Positions 7,218-13,740 of a stretch of 17,733 bases of DNA are shown here, one piece after another (position 1 is the stretch's first letter; each line of letters begins with the position of its first letter). Source of the DNA: Phycisphaeraceae bacterium (GTDB lineage Bacteria; Planctomycetota; Phycisphaerae; Phycisphaerales; UBA1924). The position numbers and the translations under genes were made by a program. The stretch is from NCBI GenBank assembly GCA_009827205.1, contig WUAK01000016.1, positions 1-17,733 of the forward strand, read 5' to 3'. The notes beneath the pieces were generated by a model. That model saw only the letters and a list, made by a program, of their open reading frames with translations, was not told where the DNA came from and ran no database searches.

Positions 7218-8368
7218 GCAAGCGATACGAACTGGGCGTTGTCTTCGCGGGTGGTGGCACGGGCGGGCATATCCAACCAAACTTGGCGATCGCTGAACAG
7301 CTTGCTCTACTCATGCCAGGAAACGTCAGAGGCACGTTTGTGACCTCGGAGCGTCCGATCGACGCGAAGGTGCTCTCAGACGAAGCAATCGAGGGATTCG
7401 AGTTCGATCAGCTCGTCTCGCCCGCTAAACCGATCGCGATGAAGCCGATGGCGCTTGCAAGGTTTGTCCTGAACTGGGGCGGCTCGGTCCGCGCCGGGCG
7501 GCGGGCGATACGCGAGCTGAAACAGTCGTGTGATCGTGTTGTTGTTGTCTCAACGGGCGGGTTTGTGTCACCGGGCGTCGCGATGGGCGCGCGAGCAGAG
7601 GGCGTGCCGAGCGTGCTCGTGAATCTTGATGCGGTGCCCGGCAAGGCGAACAGACTCATGAAGCGTTGGGCAACGAGGCAGCTCACGAGCGCGCCGACCT
7701 CTGACGCCAGGCTCGAACGCATCGCGCCGATCGTTCGCCGGAGTATGCTCGAAACACCCTCGCAAGAGGAAGCAAGAGCGCAATTCGAGCTCGACGAGAG
7801 CAGGCACACGCTTCTGGTGACCGGGGGCAGTCAGGGTGCTCAGTCTGTGAACGACTTTGTTGTGCGCGCGCTTAAGGAACTCGAGGATGAGATGGACATC
7901 GCGTCTTGGCAGGTGATCCACCAGTGCGGCAAGGGCGCTGAGGAGTCGCTCACCGAGGGATATGACGCTCTCGGCATTCGGGCGTGGGTGGGGGCGTACA
8001 TCGAACGGATGGACCTCGCGTTCGCGGCGAGCGATGCGGCTGTCACTCGAGGCGGTGCGGGCACGATCGCCGACCTCTGGGCGACCAGGACTCCGGGGCT
8101 GGTGCTGCCCTACCCGTACCACGCGGATGAGCACCAGAAAGTGAACGCGAAAGAGCTTGAGGATGCCGGCGGGGTGTCGGTTGGATCTGACAGAATTGAG
8201 CCCGGAGTGAACGTGCGCGAGAACCTGGAGAAGCTGCGCAAGCTTTTCGACCCCGAATTGAGGCGTGAGATGTCGGTTGCGATAGAAGGCCTTGGCGCCG
8301 CGGATGGTGCCCGGTCGGTTGCGCTCATAGTTCTTGAATTGGCCGAGGTTTCCGCTTCCGCCGGGTGA
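7214..8368 (+). CDS. murG: UDP-GlcNAc:undecaprenyl-PP-MurNAc-pentapeptide GlcNAc transferase MurG
   Basis: MurG adds GlcNAc to lipid I on the cytoplasmic face of the membrane to make lipid II, the substrate of FtsW. The GT-B fold is visible from its glycine-rich loops: GGGTGGH at 13-19, STGGFVSPG in the N-domain, and VTGGSQGAQSVN at the start of the C-domain. The donor-site region is RGGAGTIADL followed by LPYPYHADEHQKVNAKEL. The length of 384 is close to the usual ~355-370. In the usual HEQNAVPG motif the first residues differ here (LVNLDAVPGKANRL), a modest deviation. ATG 7214 overlaps the ftsW stop as ATGA, implying translational coupling, so the lipid II maker and user are made together. 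Assignment is secure. Confidence 0.95.
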   Translation: MSKRYELGVVFAGGGTGGHIQPNLAIAEQLALLMPGNVRGTFVTSERPIDAKVLSDEAIEGFEFDQLVSPAKPIAMKPMALARFVLNWGGSVRAGRRAIRELKQSCDRVVVVSTGGFVSPGVAMGARAEGVPSVLVNLDAVPGKANRLMKRWATRQLTSAPTSDARLERIAPIVRRSMLETPSQEEARAQFELDESRHTLLVTGGSQGAQSVNDFVVRALKELEDEMDIASWQVIHQCGKGAEESLTEGYDALGIRAWVGAYIERMDLAFAASDAAVTRGGAGTIADLWATRTPGLVLPYPYHADEHQKVNAKELEDAGGVSVGSDRIEPGVNVRENLEKLRKLFDPELRREMSVAIEGLGAADGARSVALIVLELAEVSASAG

Positions 8369-8379
8369 GTCGGCAGGGG

Positions 8380-8385
8380 TAGACT
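8380..8385 (+). promoter_or_regulatory. Candidate -10 box (TAGACT) for a leaderless transcript
   Basis: TAGACT ends 7 nt before the ATG at 8393. The spacer CCCGACG has no Shine-Dalgarno. The same hexamer occurs at 12322-12327 before the kinase gene. No clear -35 is visible. Confidence 0.42.
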
Positions 8386-8392
8386 CCCGACG

Positions 8393-8995
8393 ATGTCAGC
8401 CGAAGAAGCGCCATCCAAGGGAGTGGGTGCCGTCTGCGTTCTGCTCTGTTCGGGCGAAGCGCCGGGGGAACTGATCGCGTCGATGCGGACGCGCGGGGTC
8501 TCGCCCGTGGTGTGCCGATCCGCGTTCGCAGCGATGGCTGAGATCTGCACCGTCGGTACGATCGGGAACGTTCCAAAGGGCGGTGCGATCCTGCTCATTG
8601 CTGAGCCGTCGACCGTTCGTGGGAAGAAGGCGTTGTTGTTGTCGTGCAAGAAGTACGCGCCCTGGCTCCGACTCTGGGTGTACCAGCACGACGCTTCGAT
8701 CCAGCTCAGGCCTCTTGATGTCTCGCAGCTGGGGATCGAGGATGACGAAGTAGATCAGCCCAGCGATGCGATCCCGATGCACGCACCGTCGCCGCGGATG
8801 GGCAGCCTCCACAACCGGCCGATAATCAAGAATGCGCCGCCCGCTCTGCGTCTCTCGGGCGAGGGCGAGGTGGTTTCCCAGAACCCCCCCGAGATCGGCG
8901 ACGAACCTGAAGATGGTCAGCCTATGTCTGGGCGTCTCTTGACCGATGAAGAGTTGAGCATGCTGCTCTCGGATGAACTGGATCACGACGACTGA
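8393..8995 (+). CDS. Receiver-like hypothetical protein coupled to a diguanylate cyclase
   Basis: A 200-residue cytosolic protein. Residues ~10-110 alternate hydrophobic strands and helices (VGAVCVLLC, GVSPVVCRS, GGAILLIAEP, LRLWVYQH) in the manner of a response-regulator receiver fold, but no phospho-acceptor aspartate pattern stands out, so any such domain is degenerate. Residues ~115-175 are polar and proline-rich. The end (RLLTDEELSMLLSDEL) is a short acidic helix that could bind a partner. The stop and the next start overlap as TGATG, so the cyclase is translated immediately after it. The cyclase's own N-terminus has a similar strand-helix rhythm, hinting that the two are related. Function is inferred only from this pairing. 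No Shine-Dalgarno precedes the ATG. Confidence 0.68.
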   Translation: MSAEEAPSKGVGAVCVLLCSGEAPGELIASMRTRGVSPVVCRSAFAAMAEICTVGTIGNVPKGGAILLIAEPSTVRGKKALLLSCKKYAPWLRLWVYQHDASIQLRPLDVSQLGIEDDEVDQPSDAIPMHAPSPRMGSLHNRPIIKNAPPALRLSGEGEVVSQNPPEIGDEPEDGQPMSGRLLTDEELSMLLSDELDHDD

Positions 8996-10575
8996 TGATG
9001 GGCGGCCACGGCACATCCCAAGGCTCGTTCTCGGGCTCGCACACACCAGAGCCAATCTCTGCGATCGTCGTGCTCGTCGGGCGAACAGGTCTCGATGCCA
9101 AACTCAGGCTTGATCCAGATCTTGAACTCATCCGGGTGAAGTCTCCCCTCGACGCGATAGGCGAGCTGGCCAACCCCGTCGGCGCGAGCGCTGCTCGCAC
9201 GGTTGTGATTGTTGGTGATGGCGCCGATGTCACGGGACGGTCGGGCACTCCCGAAGAGTTCGTGGCAGCGATGCGAAGGATCGAGCCCGAGGCGGTGGTG
9301 TACGCCGCGTTCGAACCGAACACGCCGGTGCCCGCGGCGTACCCGGGTGTAGTGGAACCCACAATCTCGACAGACGAACTCCGCAAGCTGATCCACGGCG
9401 AACCCGCATCACGTGAGGTGCCTGGCGCGACGCCAATCTTTGAGACAGCGCCGAGTTCGCCTGAGGAGGAAGAGGCGGAGCCTGCGTTCCGCCCGCTCAT
9501 GGACGAATCTGGTGATAAATCCGCGGACGATTCGGTTGATGAACCACCTGCTGCTCCACAACAACAGGTTCCTTTGACTCCAGAGCCCGTCTTCGAACCA
9601 GAGCCAGCTCCGGTGATCGAGCACGAGCCTCCCGCGTTCAGAAAGCAGACACCACCGGTGGAACAAGAGCCACGCAAAGAACCGTCGGGTGGTGGTCCTG
9701 TTGTTGCCAGCGCCGGCGACGGCGCATTGGTCGCGGCGCTGCTTGGCGGCAGGGGTGTGATCGAGCCCGCGATGGACATGCTCCGAGCGCGCGTGGGAAG
9801 AGCCGATCTGGAATTCATCTCGGCGACCGAGCCCGACGCGGGCTCGCTCCGCGGCGCGATCGCGGTCGAATTCGACGGCAAGCGGTTCGGGTACCTCGCG
9901 AGCGGTGATGATCCAGAATCATTGCGACCACGAGCTGAGCATGCAGAGGCTGACCAGCAGCTGTTGCAGGAACACGCGCGCTGGCTGGCGGGCTGGCTCG
10001 CATTGGCGGATCAGCAGCGGAGGCTCCGCGCTGAGGCGATGACCGACCGCGTGAGCGGTGCTTGGAACAGGCGGTACTTCGACCGCTTCCTGACCGCGGC
10101 GATCGAGCAGGCGAGAGACCAGCGCCGGATGCTGACAGTGCTCGTCTTCGATCTCGATAACTTCAAGCAGTTCAACGATGAAATGGGCCACGAGGCGGGG
10201 GATGTGATCCTGCGCGAGACAGTGAATCTGCTGCACTCGCTGACCAGGCCCACGGACCGGATCTGCAGGATCGGGGGCGACGAGTTCGCGGTGATCTTCT
10301 ACGAGCCAGAGGGCCCGCGAGATCAGAATTCGAACCACCCCGAGAACTTCGAGGTGGTCGCCGAGCGCTTCCAGCGGGCGATCACCGAGCAGCGATTCCC
10401 GAGGCTCGGCATCGACGCGCCGGGCAGGCTGACCATCTCGGGGGGCCTTGCGACATTCCCGTGGGACGGCGCGACCCCAGACGAACTGCTCCGCAAGGCG
10501 GATCAGCTTGCGATGGAATCCAAGCGAACGGGCAAGAACAGCATCACGTTCGGCCACAAGAACAACGGCGAGTGA
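8995..10575 (+). CDS. GGDEF-domain diguanylate cyclase with N-terminal sensory region
   Basis: Predicted to make cyclic di-GMP from two GTP. The GGDEF domain covers about residues 345-522: TDRVSGAWNRRYF at its start, the metal-binding FDLDNFKQFND (D386/D388 region), and GGDEF itself at 427-431. The inhibitory I-site RxxD is intact (R418-P-T-D421) five residues before GGDEF, so product feedback is expected. Upstream lie an alpha/beta domain (about 18-125), a Pro/Glu-rich linker (about 140-240) and a GAF-like segment (about 240-330) ending in a helix rich in Leu and Gln that would transmit the signal. There is no membrane segment, so it acts in the cytoplasm. The ATG overlaps the stop of the preceding gene (TGATG); ATG 8998 is a possible alternative. 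It is likely regulated through its partner. No EAL domain is in the window. Confidence 0.9.
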   Translation: MMGGHGTSQGSFSGSHTPEPISAIVVLVGRTGLDAKLRLDPDLELIRVKSPLDAIGELANPVGASAARTVVIVGDGADVTGRSGTPEEFVAAMRRIEPEAVVYAAFEPNTPVPAAYPGVVEPTISTDELRKLIHGEPASREVPGATPIFETAPSSPEEEEAEPAFRPLMDESGDKSADDSVDEPPAAPQQQVPLTPEPVFEPEPAPVIEHEPPAFRKQTPPVEQEPRKEPSGGGPVVASAGDGALVAALLGGRGVIEPAMDMLRARVGRADLEFISATEPDAGSLRGAIAVEFDGKRFGYLASGDDPESLRPRAEHAEADQQLLQEHARWLAGWLALADQQRRLRAEAMTDRVSGAWNRRYFDRFLTAAIEQARDQRRMLTVLVFDLDNFKQFNDEMGHEAGDVILRETVNLLHSLTRPTDRICRIGGDEFAVIFYEPEGPRDQNSNHPENFEVVAERFQRAITEQRFPRLGIDAPGRLTISGGLATFPWDGATPDELLRKADQLAMESKRTGKNSITFGHKNNGE

Positions 10576-10588
10576 GCCGGTTCGCGCG

Positions 10589-10594
10589 TACGCT
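10589..10594 (+). promoter_or_regulatory. Candidate -10 box (TACGCT) before the HAD gene
   Basis: TACGCT ends 6 nt before the GTG at 10601, and CATCGC between them has no Shine-Dalgarno. The gap to the upstream cyclase stop is only 25 nt. It supports choosing GTG 10601 as the start and a leaderless message. Confidence 0.4.
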
Positions 10595-10600
10595 CATCGC

Positions 10601-11503
10601 GTGAGCAGCCCCAAAACCAATTTGGCTTATGACCTGATCGCGATCGATATCGATGGCACGCTTGTCGACAAGCAGGGCGTCGTGTCCGAGCAGAACATCG
10701 AGGCGATCGAGCGAGCCAGACAAGCCGGGGTCGCGGTGCTGCTCTGCACGGGCCGGAACTACGCCGAGAGCGCGTTCGCCGCCAAAGCCGTCCGCGCAGC
10801 GCACCCGATGGTGACAGCGGGTGGGTCGATGGTTGTTGATCCTGATTCGGGTGAGACGCTTCACCGGTTTGCGATGCGAGAGTCGATCGCGCGGGGCGTG
10901 GTTGATGTGCTCAACGACGCGGGGCACGCGGCCTTGGTACTCAAAGACCGCAAAGCGTCGGGATTTGATTACTTGGTCGTCTCCGGCGAGGAGGGGCATG
11001 ACCTGCACCCGGTTACCGCGTGGTGGCTCGATCACATGGAGTTGTCTCGGCGCAATATCGAGACGATGGATGAGGACGAACACCCCGAGTGGACGGTTCG
11101 CGTCGGAGCGTGCGGCCCTTCGAGCTTCACCGTGCCGTTGCGAGACGAGATCGATGAGCTGATGGGCGAGAAGGTGACACTCCACTCGTTTCCTGCTGTG
11201 ACGTCGCGCGAGCACGTGCCAGGATTCGACGGCGAGTTTCACATCCTCGAGGCGTTCGATTCGCTGGCGCACAAGTGGGCGGGCATCACGTGGGTGTGCC
11301 AGTCGCTCGGGATTGACCCGTCACGGACCGCTGCGATCGGGGATCAGGTCAACGACATCTCGATGATTCGCAGCGCGGGGCTTGGAATCGCGATGGCCAA
11401 CGCGATCGATGAGATCCACGATCTTGCGGATCGGGTCACGCTCGATCACAACGAGTCGGGTGTGGCGCACGCGATCGGTCAGATCCTGGCCGGCGAGTGG
11501 TAA
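10601..11503 (+). CDS. Cof-type HAD-superfamily phosphatase
   Basis: A 300-residue HAD hydrolase of the Cof (type IIB) group, which dephosphorylates small sugar phosphates or cofactors in the cytoplasm. Motif I is D16-I-D18-G-T-L, with D16 the nucleophile. Motif II is LLCTGRNYAE. The motif III lysine is K225 (in AHKWAGI), and motif IV is G-D248-Q-V-N-D252. The cap domain of type IIB members fills the stretch between. The start is GTG 10601, since the in-frame extension to 10448 would lie inside the cyclase gene and family members begin shortly before DxDGT. The stop is 2 nt before the rsmA ATG (TAACGATG), so the two are co-transcribed. The physiological substrate cannot be read from the sequence. 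Confidence 0.88.
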   Translation: MSSPKTNLAYDLIAIDIDGTLVDKQGVVSEQNIEAIERARQAGVAVLLCTGRNYAESAFAAKAVRAAHPMVTAGGSMVVDPDSGETLHRFAMRESIARGVVDVLNDAGHAALVLKDRKASGFDYLVVSGEEGHDLHPVTAWWLDHMELSRRNIETMDEDEHPEWTVRVGACGPSSFTVPLRDEIDELMGEKVTLHSFPAVTSREHVPGFDGEFHILEAFDSLAHKWAGITWVCQSLGIDPSRTAAIGDQVNDISMIRSAGLGIAMANAIDEIHDLADRVTLDHNESGVAHAIGQILAGEW

Positions 11504-11505
11504 CG

Positions 11506-12324
11506 ATGCAGACGCTCGCGCAGATCAAAGAGATCCTTGAAGAACGCTGCATGTCGCCCAGGCACAAGCTCGGGCAGAACTTTCTGATCGACCACAACCT
11601 GATCCGCAAGCTCGTGGACGCCTCGGGCGTCGGCGAGGGCGATCTTGTGCTCGAGGTCGGGCCCGGGACTGGGACGATGACCGAAGAGCTTCTCGAGCGG
11701 GGGTGCGAGGTTGTCGCGTGCGAACTCGACAAGGACATGGCAGACCTGCTCCGTGACCGATTGGGCGGGCATGAGCGATTCAGACTGATCGAGGGTGATT
11801 GTCTGGAGTCAAAGCACGAGGTCTCGCGAGTGATCGCGTCGCAATTGGGTGATTGCGATTTCACACTGGTCGCGAACCTGCCCTATGGAGCCGCGACCCC
11901 TCTGATGCTCGCGTTGATGCTCGAGTGGCCGACCTGTTTGGGGCAGTTCGTGACGATCCAGAGGGAGGTCGCCGACAGGCTTATGGCAGAGCCGGGCACA
12001 AAGGCGTTCGGCGTGATCTCGGTCGTCGCGCAGCTCTTTGCGCGGGTCGAGTTGGTGGCGAAGCTGCCTCGCGAGTGTTTCTGGCCTCAGCCTGATGTTG
12101 CCAGCGCGATGGTGTCGGTTGTGCCGCGAGATTTGCGCAAGGACTTTGATCGCAGGCTGTTCGCAACGTTCTGCCAGAAACTGCTTGGACAGCGTCGGAA
12201 ACAGCTCGGGAGTGTGATCGGACGTGACGCTCCGCTGCCTGAGGGGTTCGATACGAGGCGTCGGGCGGAATCACTTTCGCCTGAGGAGTTTCTCTCGTTG
12301 TATGAAGCCCGGTCGGCGCGTTAG
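11506..12324 (+). CDS. rsmA: 16S rRNA dimethyladenosine transferase RsmA (KsgA)
   Basis: Dimethylates two adjacent adenines near the 3' end of 16S rRNA late in small-subunit assembly, using SAM. Family markers are HKLGQNFLID near the N-terminus, the SAM loop EVGPGTGTMTEE (G52-P-G-T-G56), the acidic ACELDKDMADLL, and the catalytic NLPY at 124-127. The C-terminal helical domain contains FWPQPDV and the RRKQLGS stretch. The length of 272 matches the family. ATG 11506 is preferred; GTG 11497 would add three residues and overlap the HAD stop. No strong Shine-Dalgarno exists, so it probably depends on reinitiation from the HAD gene. A candidate promoter for the next gene overlaps its stop codon. 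Confidence 0.94.
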   Translation: MQTLAQIKEILEERCMSPRHKLGQNFLIDHNLIRKLVDASGVGEGDLVLEVGPGTGTMTEELLERGCEVVACELDKDMADLLRDRLGGHERFRLIEGDCLESKHEVSRVIASQLGDCDFTLVANLPYGAATPLMLALMLEWPTCLGQFVTIQREVADRLMAEPGTKAFGVISVVAQLFARVELVAKLPRECFWPQPDVASAMVSVVPRDLRKDFDRRLFATFCQKLLGQRRKQLGSVIGRDAPLPEGFDTRRRAESLSPEEFLSLYEARSAR

Positions 12325-12327
12325 ACT
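12298..12327 (+). promoter_or_regulatory. Candidate promoter for the phosphotransferase gene
   Basis: TTGTAT (12298-12303) and TAGACT (12322-12327) are 18 nt apart, the second overlapping the rsmA stop. It would give a leader of about 30 nt containing a strong AGGAGG Shine-Dalgarno (12346-12351), 11 nt from the ATG. Confidence 0.38.
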
Positions 12328-12362
12328 GGAGCGGACACCCGAGGCAGGAGGCTTCGAGACGC

Positions 12363-13379
12363 ATGATCGCTTCCGGAAACGGACAGACGGATGCGGGTGA
12401 TGATCCGGCGGCGCTCGCCCGATCGCTTGAACCCGTGATCAGGACTTCTTGCGAAGGCCGACTAGGCGAGATCGAATGGTTCAAGGCATCATGGCAGCGT
12501 GGCGGTGCAGCTACGGGGTATTCCACGTGGAGTGACAACGAAACGGGCGAGGTGCCCGTCATCGTGAAGCTGCCCGTCGGTTCGACCGAGCTCAACTGGA
12601 CTGTCCGGCTTGGCGACCACGGCCTGGATCGAGATGTCGTGTACGGGCAGACACCCCATCCCACGCCTCGCGTGCTCGGATCGGGCGCTGAGCTTGGTGG
12701 TCATGACCTCGGTTGGCTCGTGATCGAACGGCTCGAGGGCAAGACGGTCGCTGGAGACCTCACAGAGCGTTCGATGACCGGGCTGCTGAACGCAGCGGTT
12801 GAGTTTCAGGCCCGCGCCGATGCGCAGGGGATCGCCATGGGCGAACCACCTGGAACACCTGATTGGTCGGGGGCACTCGAGCAATCGAAGGTATGGGTCC
12901 GGGATAACCCGATCGACGAAGCAAAGAGGTGGAAGAAAGCGATCGGCGCGGCGCACAAGACGCTGCCCGTCGCGCTCAGTAAGTGGGAATCGCGATCCAT
13001 CAACACGTGGTGTCACGGCGATCTGCACCCGGGCAACGCGATGCACATGGAGCCGCATTCGGATCATCCGGACCGGTGTGTGCTGATTGACCTTGCGCTC
13101 GTGCACGCGGGTCACTGGGTCGAGGACGCGGTGTACCTGGAACATCTTTTCTGGGGCCATGAAGAGAAGCTGTTTGGCATCAAACCCGTCAGACAGATGC
13201 GCAAGCTGCGCAAAGAGCGTGGGCTTGCCGTCGAAGAGCACGATTCGGAGCTCGCAGACATCAAACGCATGCTTATGGCAGCCTGTGCGCCAAGCTTCTT
13301 CGGTGTCGAGGGCGACTCGAAGTACCTGTCGCGGGCGCTCGAGTTGACCGAGCGGATCTCGTCCAAGTTGCTCGGATAG
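12363..13379 (+). CDS. Aminoglycoside-phosphotransferase-fold small-molecule kinase
   Basis: A 338-residue protein of the APH/choline-kinase-like fold. The ATP-site lysine is probably K69 in PVIVKLPVG. WLVIERLEG forms the hinge. The catalytic loop is H218-G-D220-L-H-P-G-N225 and the metal aspartate is in VLID243, where the usual DF/DW is DL. VEDAVYLEHLFWG follows, as in the family's DLA-like region. Such kinases phosphorylate a wide range of hydroxylated small molecules, so resistance should not be inferred. It lies 38 nt after rsmA with its own Shine-Dalgarno and a possible promoter, so it may be expressed partly independently. The C-terminal ~100 residues are helical. The substrate is unknown. 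Confidence 0.85.
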   Translation: MIASGNGQTDAGDDPAALARSLEPVIRTSCEGRLGEIEWFKASWQRGGAATGYSTWSDNETGEVPVIVKLPVGSTELNWTVRLGDHGLDRDVVYGQTPHPTPRVLGSGAELGGHDLGWLVIERLEGKTVAGDLTERSMTGLLNAAVEFQARADAQGIAMGEPPGTPDWSGALEQSKVWVRDNPIDEAKRWKKAIGAAHKTLPVALSKWESRSINTWCHGDLHPGNAMHMEPHSDHPDRCVLIDLALVHAGHWVEDAVYLEHLFWGHEEKLFGIKPVRQMRKLRKERGLAVEEHDSELADIKRMLMAACAPSFFGVEGDSKYLSRALELTERISSKLLG

Positions 13380-13397
13380 ATTTTTGGTATTTATAAG
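13368..13397 (+). promoter_or_regulatory. Candidate promoter of the hc1-like gene
   Basis: TATAAG (13392-13397) is the best -10 match in the window. TTGCTC (13368-13373), at the end of the kinase gene, is a weak -35 with an 18-nt spacer. The stretch 13377-13410 is unusually AT-rich for this genome. A transcript from here would have a leader of about 125 nt before ATG 13530. Confidence 0.5.
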
Positions 13398-13418
13398 GTA
13401 TTTTGGGGTTGAGCTTGC

Positions 13419-13431
13419 CTGAGCGGCTCAG
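13419..13431. promoter_or_regulatory. Perfect dyad CTGAGC-G-GCTCAG downstream of the -10
   Basis: A 13-bp palindrome around a single central base, starting about 22 nt after the TATAAG box. The position fits an operator that blocks a starting polymerase, or a leader hairpin too tight to form well (1-nt loop), so the DNA-level reading is more likely. Confidence 0.4.
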
Positions 13432-13433
13432 AT

Positions 13434-13491
13434 CGGGATGATATAGCTCACCGGGGGCCGCTCGTGGGCTTCCATCCCGGCGTGTAGCCGG
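13434..13491 (+). promoter_or_regulatory. Structured 5' leader of the hc1-like gene with competing hairpins
   Basis: CGGGATG (13434-13440) pairs perfectly with CATCCCG (13473-13479). Nested inside, AGCTCAC (13445-13451) pairs with GTGGGCT (13464-13470) with one G-U. A second hairpin, CCGGC (13477-13481) with GCCGG (13487-13491), shares 13477-13479 with the first, so the complete forms exclude each other. There is no T-tract, so it is not a simple terminator. Confidence 0.5.
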
Positions 13492-13511
13492 CTATGAACA
13501 CGTCACAGACC

Positions 13512-13528
13512 CCGATAGGAGTAATCGG
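13512..13528 (+). promoter_or_regulatory. Shine-Dalgarno of hc1 held in a hairpin loop
   Basis: CCGAT (13512-13516) and ATCGG (13524-13528) form a perfect 5-bp stem. The 7-nt loop AGGAGTA contains the ribosome-binding site AGGAG (13517-13521). The start codon begins at 13530. This site decides the start: an in-frame ATG at 13494 has no such signal. Confidence 0.5.
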
Positions 13529-13529
13529 C

Positions 13530-13706
13530 ATGGAGTCATTCGAGAAGCTGAAGCAGATCGTGACGGAGGCTGAGGACGATATTGCCAAGGCCGAGGGCGG
13601 CAACAAAGCCGCAGGCACTCGTGCCCGCAAGTCGCTCCAGGACGTCCGTAATCTCGCTCAGGACATCCGCAAGGAGATCCTGGCCCTTCGCGATCAGCCC
13701 GGCTGA
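13530..13706 (+). CDS. Hc1-type histone H1-like nucleoid protein
   Basis: A 58-residue, highly charged, all-helical protein. The pattern ESFEKLKQIVTEAEDDI-AKAE-GGNKAAGTRARKSL matches the N-terminal helical hairpin of the chlamydial histone H1-like protein Hc1 (K-AEKGNKAAAQRVR). Hc1 compacts the chlamydial nucleoid; short homologues are common in Planctomycetota and Verrucomicrobiota. This one lacks the long lysine- and alanine-rich tail of chlamydial Hc1, so it may act by oligomerising or bending rather than charge neutralisation. That is inference. The start is ATG 13530 because of AGGAG 8 nt upstream. The gene has its own promoter and a long structured leader, suggesting high and controlled expression. 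A hairpin covers its stop codon before fabZ. Confidence 0.82.
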   Translation: MESFEKLKQIVTEAEDDIAKAEGGNKAAGTRARKSLQDVRNLAQDIRKEILALRDQPG

Positions 13707-13709
13707 TTG
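13691..13709 (+). other. Hairpin across the hc1 stop codon
   Basis: ATCAGC-CCG-GCTGAT is a perfect 6-bp stem with a 3-nt loop, extendable to 8 bp by a G-U and a C-G pair (13691-13709). It spans the TGA at 13704-13706. No T-run follows. It may stabilise the 3' end of a processed hc1 message or limit read-through into fabZ. Confidence 0.45.
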
Positions 13710-13740
13710 GGTCTCGTAGCCTGGCGACGGGAGCAGGAAG

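Noticed and set aside
8396..9055. 219-residue open frame on the minus strand
   Set aside because: It is antisense to the receiver-like gene, with no family resemblance; the plus strand has the start overlap and the GGDEF context.
10448..10600. 51-residue N-terminal extension of the HAD phosphatase
   Set aside because: It lies within the GGDEF gene in another frame, is Arg/Ser-rich, and Cof-type proteins begin just before the DxDGT motif.
12363..13379. Aminoglycoside resistance gene
   Set aside because: Only the broad kinase fold is visible. The residues and core-gene context give no reason to assign an antibiotic substrate.
13380..13440. Rho-independent terminator for the phosphotransferase gene
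   Set aside because: The T-rich run at 13381-13385 comes right after the stop with no preceding hairpin, and the later hairpins have no T-tract.
13494..13529. Earlier ATG for the Hc1-like protein (adds 12 residues)
   Set aside because: No Shine-Dalgarno before 13494, the AGGAG site serves ATG 13530, and the family homology starts there.
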